Program-made: the position numbers and the translations under genes | Notes under the pieces: model-generated | What the model saw: the letters and a program-made list of their open reading frames with translations, nothing else | Databases searched by the model: none | What the model was told of the DNA's origin: nothing | Source: Dehalococcoidia bacterium | GTDB lineage: Bacteria; Chloroflexota; Dehalococcoidia; JACVQG01; JAHKAY01 | Assembly: GCA_030744635.1 (NCBI GenBank) | Contig: JASLQE010000101.1 | Coordinates: forward strand, 1-10,322 | Reading direction: 5' to 3' | Length of the DNA stretch: 10,322 nucleotides | Shown: piece by piece, positions 6,247-10,322 of the stretch | How the letters are laid out: the number at the start of each line of letters is the position of its first letter | Numbering within the stretch: the stretch's first letter is position 1

Positions 6247-7083
6247 ATGAATAAAACACTGGTCACTACCGCATCGATTCTTATCCTGGGGCTGATGCTG
6301 GCCTCGCCGGCGATAGCCACATCGTCGGAGAAGTTTTTCGAGCGCGGGGGCGAGGTCTACGACAGTTTTGGCATCTCCCGCACCCGCTCCACCGGCGAGG
6401 ACGGGTTTCTGCAACTCACCGAGAGTGGCTTTAACCCCATCATCGGCCGGGAGAGCCTAGGGGAAAACATTGATATTGCCTGGGAGATAGGCCGAGCCTT
6501 CGCCGAGAAATACCCCGAACCCAACCAGAGGGCGCGGCAGATTTTCTACTTTGTGAGAGACAAGGTGGTCTATGCCTCGGACATGGACGAGTTCAGCCGC
6601 GGGGAGTTCGCCCAGAACGCCGATGAGCTCGCCGGGGCCATCGTGGAGAACGGGGGGACACGCGGCGACTGCGAAGACGACGCCATACTCCTGGCGGTGC
6701 TCTATAAAGCGGCTGGCTTCCGTTCAGCTATTGTATTAGCCCCGGGCCACGCCGCGGCGCTGGTGCATCTCCCTGGCTACAATAAGGCGGCCCATGTCTT
6801 GACGCTGGAGGGCGAGGAGGGATGGGTCTGGGCGGAGGCCACCGGCGGCACTAACCCTTTGGGGTGGTTCGCACCCTCGCTCGCCGGCAAGCCCATGGCG
6901 GCACGAGAACTCTCCGGTGAGGGTTCCCCTGAAAAGAAGCTGACATATAGCCTCACTGCGGTCCAACGGAAATCATCTAGGGGCGGGTTCTCCCTTGGAG
7001 GGATATCGCCGTTCTTCAGCGTGATATTTGTACTGTGGTTGCTCTCCTCAGTGGTGCGGAGACCGGCAAGGAGACGAAGGTAG
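6247..7083 (+). CDS. Secreted, C-terminally anchored transglutaminase-like protein
   Basis: A 278-residue protein starting at ATG 6247, with GAGGTGA 11 bases upstream overlapping the end of the DUF350 gene. Residues 1-24 form a Sec signal peptide (Lys4, hydrophobic core, AIA before Thr25). The central domain is transglutaminase-like. It has a helix block near 95-110, then GGTRGDCEDDAILLAVLY (137-153) with nucleophile Cys142. PGHAAALV with His168 follows, and WAEAT with Glu197 stands where the usual Asp or Glu of the triad lies. The C-terminus has a Gly/Ser linker, a hydrophobic segment (254-270) and the tail RRPARRRR. This gives an outward-facing enzyme held to the membrane by its C-terminus, with a positive-inside anchor. 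The likely activity is thiol peptidase or protein crosslinking; the substrate is unknown. Paired with a DUF350 membrane protein, it may act in the cell envelope. Confidence 0.82.
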   Translation: MNKTLVTTASILILGLMLASPAIATSSEKFFERGGEVYDSFGISRTRSTGEDGFLQLTESGFNPIIGRESLGENIDIAWEIGRAFAEKYPEPNQRARQIFYFVRDKVVYASDMDEFSRGEFAQNADELAGAIVENGGTRGDCEDDAILLAVLYKAAGFRSAIVLAPGHAAALVHLPGYNKAAHVLTLEGEEGWVWAEATGGTNPLGWFAPSLAGKPMAARELSGEGSPEKKLTYSLTAVQRKSSRGGFSLGGISPFFSVIFVLWLLSSVVRRPARRRR

Positions 7084-7126
7084 AGAACAAAGGCATTAAT
7101 AACCCACTACGGGCCTGCGAGTGGTC

Positions 7127-7155
7127 TTGACAGCCAGGTGTTACGGTTACATGAT
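7127..7155 (+). promoter_or_regulatory. Promoter of the ThDP-enzyme gene
   Basis: TTGACA (7127-7132, six of six), a 17-base spacer and CATGAT (7150-7155, four of six) lie about 100 bases before the ATG at 7253. The -35 box is followed by GCC, as in the DUF1638 promoter. Confidence 0.45.
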
Positions 7156-7252
7156 GGGTGCTGGGAATGATGAGCCATGAGGGTTGCCCGATGCGAGCTG
7201 GAAGGGGGAATTCCGGCTCCGGGTGCAAAACTATGGAAAGGCGGCCTATCTG

Positions 7253-9022
7253 ATGGCACAGTTTGACCAGCGCCCCACAGGGGCAGAGGTGATAGGAAGG
7301 GTCCTGAAAGAGGAAGGCGTTGACTATGCCTTTGGCATAGGTGGGGGTGGTTCCATCCAGATGATGTGGGCCGCATCGCAGTACGGGATCCGGATTGTGC
7401 ATATGAGGCACGAACAGGGAGCGTCCTTCGCCGCCGATGCTTATGCCCGTTATGCTCACAAGCCGGCGGCGGTGTTCCTTTTCGCCGGCCCGGGAGCCAC
7501 CAATGCAGCCAACGGCATTGCACAGGCCTATTTTTCCCGTAGTCCGATGGTGGTCTTCGTAGGCCAGCAACTTACACTGGAGGACCAGCGGGGAGCCAGC
7601 GCCGCTTCCTACGCGGCTCAGATGATGAAGCCCTATACCAAGGGGGCGATGCAGGTGATGGACGACCGTCTGCTCGCCTTCTACACCAAACGGGCCCTCC
7701 AGGAGGCGATGAGTTTTCCCCCGGGTCCGGTGCTGCTGGATGTTCCCCAGAACTACCTTATCCGCCGCCGCCCCTTCCGCGAACAGCGGGGCTATACCGA
7801 AAACTTCCTGCGAAGACCGCTGAGTGGTGGGGGTGGTGACCCGGCTTCCATTGAAGCTGCCGTAAAGCTGCTGCTAACTGCGGAAAGGCCAGTCCTTGTC
7901 GCTGGGGAGGAGGTGGGCTGGTTTGAAACTGGAGCCCAGCTCCAAGAGCTGTCTGAATTGCTCAATTGCCCGGTTATCACCCGGCGCACCGCTCGGGGCG
8001 CTGTTCCCGAGACCCATCCTTTGAGCTTCTATGGCCGGGTCCGCGGCCCACTCCTGAGGAAAGCAGATATGGCAATGACCATCGGCTTGCGCCTTGATTT
8101 CCTTGAGGGCTATGGGGACTGGGGGCGAAACGCTCGTTTCATCCAGATCTGTCACAGCGAGAATGACCTGGAGTTTGATGTTAGCACCGAGTTAGGCATT
8201 ACCGGAAACACGAAGGCTATTTTGAAGCAGATGGTGGAGTGCGCCCGATCCCTGGTGAAGACTCCGCCGCCGCGCCGGGAGTGGTTGGAGACTCTGAATT
8301 CCACCAAGGAGGCAGATGACCGCCGTCTGGCAGAGGTCCTGGAGCGGACTGCTCACGAAACCCCCATCCACCCCGCCTATTTGGCTCATGAAATCCTCAC
8401 CTTCCTCGATGACGATGCCACCGTTGTTTCCGACTCATTTACTGGCAGCCATTACCTGACGGAACGGCTTCGGGCCAAGATTCCGGGACAGATGATTGAT
8501 ACCGGGGAGTGGATTACGGTGGGCCATGGCATAGCCATGGGAGTGGGCGCCCAACTTGCCCGACCCGGCAAGCAGGTGCTGATCAACATGGGCGATGGCG
8601 GGCTGGGCATCGGTGGCTTCGACATTGAGACTGCCGCGAGGTGCAACCTGCCGGTATGCTATCTGATAAACAACAATAACACCTGGATGACGGGGCAGGT
8701 GGACATGTTCTATGGCGACTCGTTCGTGCTGCCCGATGGCAAAATGGGGGACATTTTCAAGGTCACTCCAAATGTGCGCTACGATAAGATGTTTGAGGTC
8801 TTCGGCTGCCATGCCGAGCACGTGGAGCACCCCGAGGACATCCGTCCCGCTCTGCAGCGGAGCTTCGCCTCCGGCAAGACGTCGGTGGTAAACGTGATGG
8901 TCAATCCCAAGGTATATCAACCGGGCATGTATCAAGACGGTCCCCGCTGGATGGACCCCTTGAAGATGCCCGAGGCCGGTCGCCGCGTTACCTTCCCGGA
9001 GCTGTACCGAGATAAAGAGTAG
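7253..9022 (+). CDS. Thiamine-diphosphate-dependent enzyme (oxalyl-CoA decarboxylase / 2-hydroxyacyl-CoA lyase / acetolactate synthase-like)
   Basis: A 589-residue ThDP enzyme with the standard three domains. The N-terminal Pyr domain starts TGAEVIGRVLKEEGV and has RHEQGASFAADAYAR (52-66), where Glu54 activates the cofactor. It also has GPGATNAANGIAQAY (79-93). The central domain (about 190-335) has RPVLVAGEEVGW. The PP domain has the metal/ThDP motif GDG (448-450), about 25 residues, then NNNN (473-476). The sequence FDIETAARCNLPV (456-468) is closer to oxalyl-CoA decarboxylase and 2-hydroxyacyl-CoA lyase than to acetolactate synthase, which usually has an ATAVRYNLP-type segment. The substrate cannot be fixed from sequence. 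ATG 7253 is chosen because GGAAAGG precedes it and the family N-terminus begins there; the frame extends back to a TTG at 7184. There is no acetolactate synthase small subunit or CoA-transferase gene beside it, so it is apparently monocistronic. Confidence 0.88.
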   Translation: MAQFDQRPTGAEVIGRVLKEEGVDYAFGIGGGGSIQMMWAASQYGIRIVHMRHEQGASFAADAYARYAHKPAAVFLFAGPGATNAANGIAQAYFSRSPMVVFVGQQLTLEDQRGASAASYAAQMMKPYTKGAMQVMDDRLLAFYTKRALQEAMSFPPGPVLLDVPQNYLIRRRPFREQRGYTENFLRRPLSGGGGDPASIEAAVKLLLTAERPVLVAGEEVGWFETGAQLQELSELLNCPVITRRTARGAVPETHPLSFYGRVRGPLLRKADMAMTIGLRLDFLEGYGDWGRNARFIQICHSENDLEFDVSTELGITGNTKAILKQMVECARSLVKTPPPRREWLETLNSTKEADDRRLAEVLERTAHETPIHPAYLAHEILTFLDDDATVVSDSFTGSHYLTERLRAKIPGQMIDTGEWITVGHGIAMGVGAQLARPGKQVLINMGDGGLGIGGFDIETAARCNLPVCYLINNNNTWMTGQVDMFYGDSFVLPDGKMGDIFKVTPNVRYDKMFEVFGCHAEHVEHPEDIRPALQRSFASGKTSVVNVMVNPKVYQPGMYQDGPRWMDPLKMPEAGRRVTFPELYRDKE

Positions 9023-9096
9023 CCGGTGGTCAAGGCCATTGGCTTGAATATCTGGACCTGGCCTCCGCCACACACAATCGGCACGTTCCGCTGGCA

Positions 9097-9876
9097 CTAT
9101 AGCTCAATGGCCTCTCCATACTTGACCAAGCACAGGTCAACCTCAGGCACCTTCTTCATCAATTTGATAAACTTATTCGCCTCACCCAGAGTCTGTTCTA
9201 TCAGAGGGAATTGTTTCAGGAACCCGGCCATTTCATCCGGATGGGGGGCATCTTCCGGCCGGGGGAAGTCATGGTAAGGCATCACTATCTTGGGGCAGAT
9301 GGCCTCTACTGCATACACCGCCTGTTCCGGTGTTAAGCCCACCATAGAGCCGATGGGAAGGATGGCCAGGTCCGGCTTGAAGAATTCCCCCACCACGAAC
9401 TTCATATCGGCCGTAAGTCCGGTGTCTCCGGCCACATACACCTTGTACCCGTCCTCAAATTCGATGACATAGCCCACGGCGGCTCCCAGGTACGTCGTCT
9501 GATTCTTCTCTATGTCGGAGAAACTCGAGGTGTGGGCGGCGTTCACCATGGAGTATTTTACACCTTCAAACTCAAGGCTACCCCCTTTGTTCATAGAGAT
9601 AACATTCTGTTTACCTTGAAAGACAAGCTCTAGGGCCAGTTCCCAACAGGCGATGATAATAGCCTTACTGGAGGCCTGGCATACTTTATCCAGCCCCATC
9701 AGATGATCAAAATGGCCGTGGGTGACAAGAACGGCATCCACATCTGACCAGCAGGAGGGTTCCTGCCACTCTTTGGGACAGGTAGGGTTACCGTCTATCC
9801 ACGGGTCTACAACGATGACCTTTCCTTGAGGAGACTCTAACCTCAGCATGGAATGGCCTAATCTAAGCAGCTTCAC
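9097..9876 (-). CDS. Metal-dependent hydrolase, metallo-beta-lactamase fold (UlaG/YtkL, UPF0173-like)
   Basis: A 259-residue cytoplasmic metallo-beta-lactamase-fold protein. The UlaG/YtkL type is indicated by the start MKLLRLGHSMLRLES with His8, followed by VVDPWIDGNP. The metal-binding set appears complete: THGHFDH (52-58), His115 in NAAHTSS, Asp151 in AGDTGL, and His202 in PYHDFP. The late block PIGSMVGLTPEQAV (174-187) is also typical. Start is GTG 9876, directly after AAAGGAGGG, the strongest ribosome binding site in the window. Family members are N-acyl-amide, phosphodiester or lactone hydrolases, often of unknown substrate. The gene is convergent with the ThDP-enzyme gene, 74 bases apart, with no obvious terminator between. 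It appears to be a single-gene unit. Confidence 0.88.
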   Translation of the reverse strand: MKLLRLGHSMLRLESPQGKVIVVDPWIDGNPTCPKEWQEPSCWSDVDAVLVTHGHFDHLMGLDKVCQASSKAIIIACWELALELVFQGKQNVISMNKGGSLEFEGVKYSMVNAAHTSSFSDIEKNQTTYLGAAVGYVIEFEDGYKVYVAGDTGLTADMKFVVGEFFKPDLAILPIGSMVGLTPEQAVYAVEAICPKIVMPYHDFPRPEDAPHPDEMAGFLKQFPLIEQTLGEANKFIKLMKKVPEVDLCLVKYGEAIEL

Positions 9877-9879
9877 CGT

Positions 9880-9888
9880 CCCTCCTTT
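9880..9888 (-). promoter_or_regulatory. Strong Shine-Dalgarno fixing the GTG start of the hydrolase
   Basis: AAAGGAGGG on the reverse strand ends three bases before the GTG at 9876 (AGGAGG core four bases away). It supports GTG as the start and efficient translation. Confidence 0.75.
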
Positions 9889-10179
9889 CCAACCTGAGCG
9901 GCTGTGTCAACATGTTAAGGTATTCTCTACCCCCTGGACAAGGTCATAACCTGATGGCGACCGGCTACAGTGTGAAGGCCTCTTTTGGAATCACGGACCT
10001 GGGGCTGTAGGGGTTAACTTTTCGTCATTTTGTTGGCAGCCGTCTGGTAGTAATCAGTGCATCTCGTCGAGTTCTTTCTCTATTGGAAAGCGGAAAGGTG
10101 TAATTGTGTACACATAATCATGGTGGTGGGGAAGGGGGGGCCTCCGTCGCCAGTGATAGACGAAAATGATGGGGTGTGT
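9889..10179. other. Intergenic region without a convincing gene
   Basis: About 290 bases between the hydrolase and the surface-protein fragment. I see no RNA gene, no coding frame with family character and no convincing promoter. TTGTCC-17-TTAACA on the reverse strand (9941-9913) is too weak to call. The region is less GC-rich than its neighbours around 10010-10120 and contains the palindrome TGTGTACACA (10105-10114). A G-rich stretch (10121-10140) lies just after the end of the surface-protein gene. Confidence 0.6.
10105..10114. repeat. Perfect 10-bp palindrome TGTGTACACA
   Basis: The palindrome sits in an AT-richer context (TAAT on both sides) inside a region without genes. It could be a regulator binding site, but no promoter was recognised next to it. 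Confidence 0.25.
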
Positions 10180-10322
10180 CTAACCCAGCCATCCAATCAG
10201 GTTCCAACCGGCATGGAGGGAGTAGCTGCCGCCCCCGGAGACAAGGGTCACATCCTCGGTGACATGAATCCAGTAGCCCCGTCCTGCTACCAGGTGACCT
10301 GCCCCCAGTAGTTGTACCACTT
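10180..10322 (-). CDS. C-terminal end of a secreted or surface protein (GYWI...GWNLIGW module), partial
   Basis: The reverse strand reads, in one open frame from the right edge to TAG at 10182-10180, 46 full codons including AGRGYWIHVTEDVTL and then HAGWNLIGWLG before the stop. This GKGYWI-x(n)-GWNLIG pattern is common at the C-termini of secreted or cell-surface proteins in Chloroflexota and other anaerobes, where it forms a short beta-rich module; the function is unknown. The rest of the gene lies beyond the window. In the first 35 bases the other frame encodes KWYNYWGQV, which resembles the sequence normally found just before GRGYWI, so a single-base frameshift may be present near 10300. 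Identification rests on a short pattern. Confidence 0.6.
   Translation of the reverse strand, partial: VVQLLGAGHLVAGRGYWIHVTEDVTLVSGGGSYSLHAGWNLIGWLG

Noticed and set aside
8435..9097. 220-codon reverse open frame opposite the ThDP enzyme
   Set aside because: It is antisense to the conserved GDG...NNNN domain and shows no recognisable family.
9905..9910. TTGACA on the reverse strand as the -35 box of the hydrolase gene
   Set aside because: The -10 position would fall on the Shine-Dalgarno AAAGGAGG, which has no resemblance to TATAAT.
10057..10311. 84-codon forward open frame near the right edge
   Set aside because: The opposite strand encodes a recognisable GYWI...GWNLIGW C-terminus, so this is its shadow.

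Overview
The window is GC-rich, with dense bacterial gene packing, TTG and GTG starts, and TAG as the stop codon of nearly every gene. It reads like the chromosome of an uncultured bacterium. The type-2 IleRS, the ferredoxin-linked 2-oxoacid oxidoreductase remnant, the DUF1638 protein and a surface protein ending in a GYWI...GWNLIGW module together suggest Chloroflexota (Dehalococcoidia-like). That placement is from memory of family distributions, not from a search.

Layout. 1-2989 (-): nearly complete ileS, isoleucyl-tRNA synthetase, running off the left edge at its C-terminus. Its upstream region has a good sigma70-type promoter and an intrinsic terminator placed just before the ribosome binding site, so the gene is probably controlled by attenuation. 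3198-3986 (+): a short-chain dehydrogenase interrupted by an in-frame TAG at codon 220. 4165-4848 (+): a DUF1638 protein with a near-consensus promoter placed so that the mRNA may be leaderless. 4900-5517 (-): a 2-oxoacid:ferredoxin oxidoreductase alpha subunit cut down to its first domain. 5745-7083 (+): a two-gene unit of a DUF350 membrane protein and a secreted, C-terminally anchored transglutaminase-like protein. 7253-9022 (+): a ThDP-dependent enzyme of the oxalyl-CoA decarboxylase/2-hydroxyacyl-CoA lyase/acetolactate synthase superfamily. 9097-9876 (-): a UlaG/YtkL-like metal-dependent hydrolase. 9877-10179: about 300 bp with no convincing gene. 10180-10322 (-): the C-terminal end of a secreted or surface protein.

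How the genes work together. Only DUF350 plus transglutaminase looks like a true operon. The others are single transcription units in alternating directions. The SDR and the truncated KorA flank the DUF1638 gene and both look damaged, so 3.2-5.5 kb may be a region of gene decay. No CRISPR array, tRNA, rRNA, insertion sequence or phage gene was seen. I did not find a clear new multi-gene system. The most useful leads are the amber-interrupted SDR, the altered IleRS signature motif with its leader terminator, the possibly leaderless DUF1638 gene, and the DUF350-transglutaminase pair.
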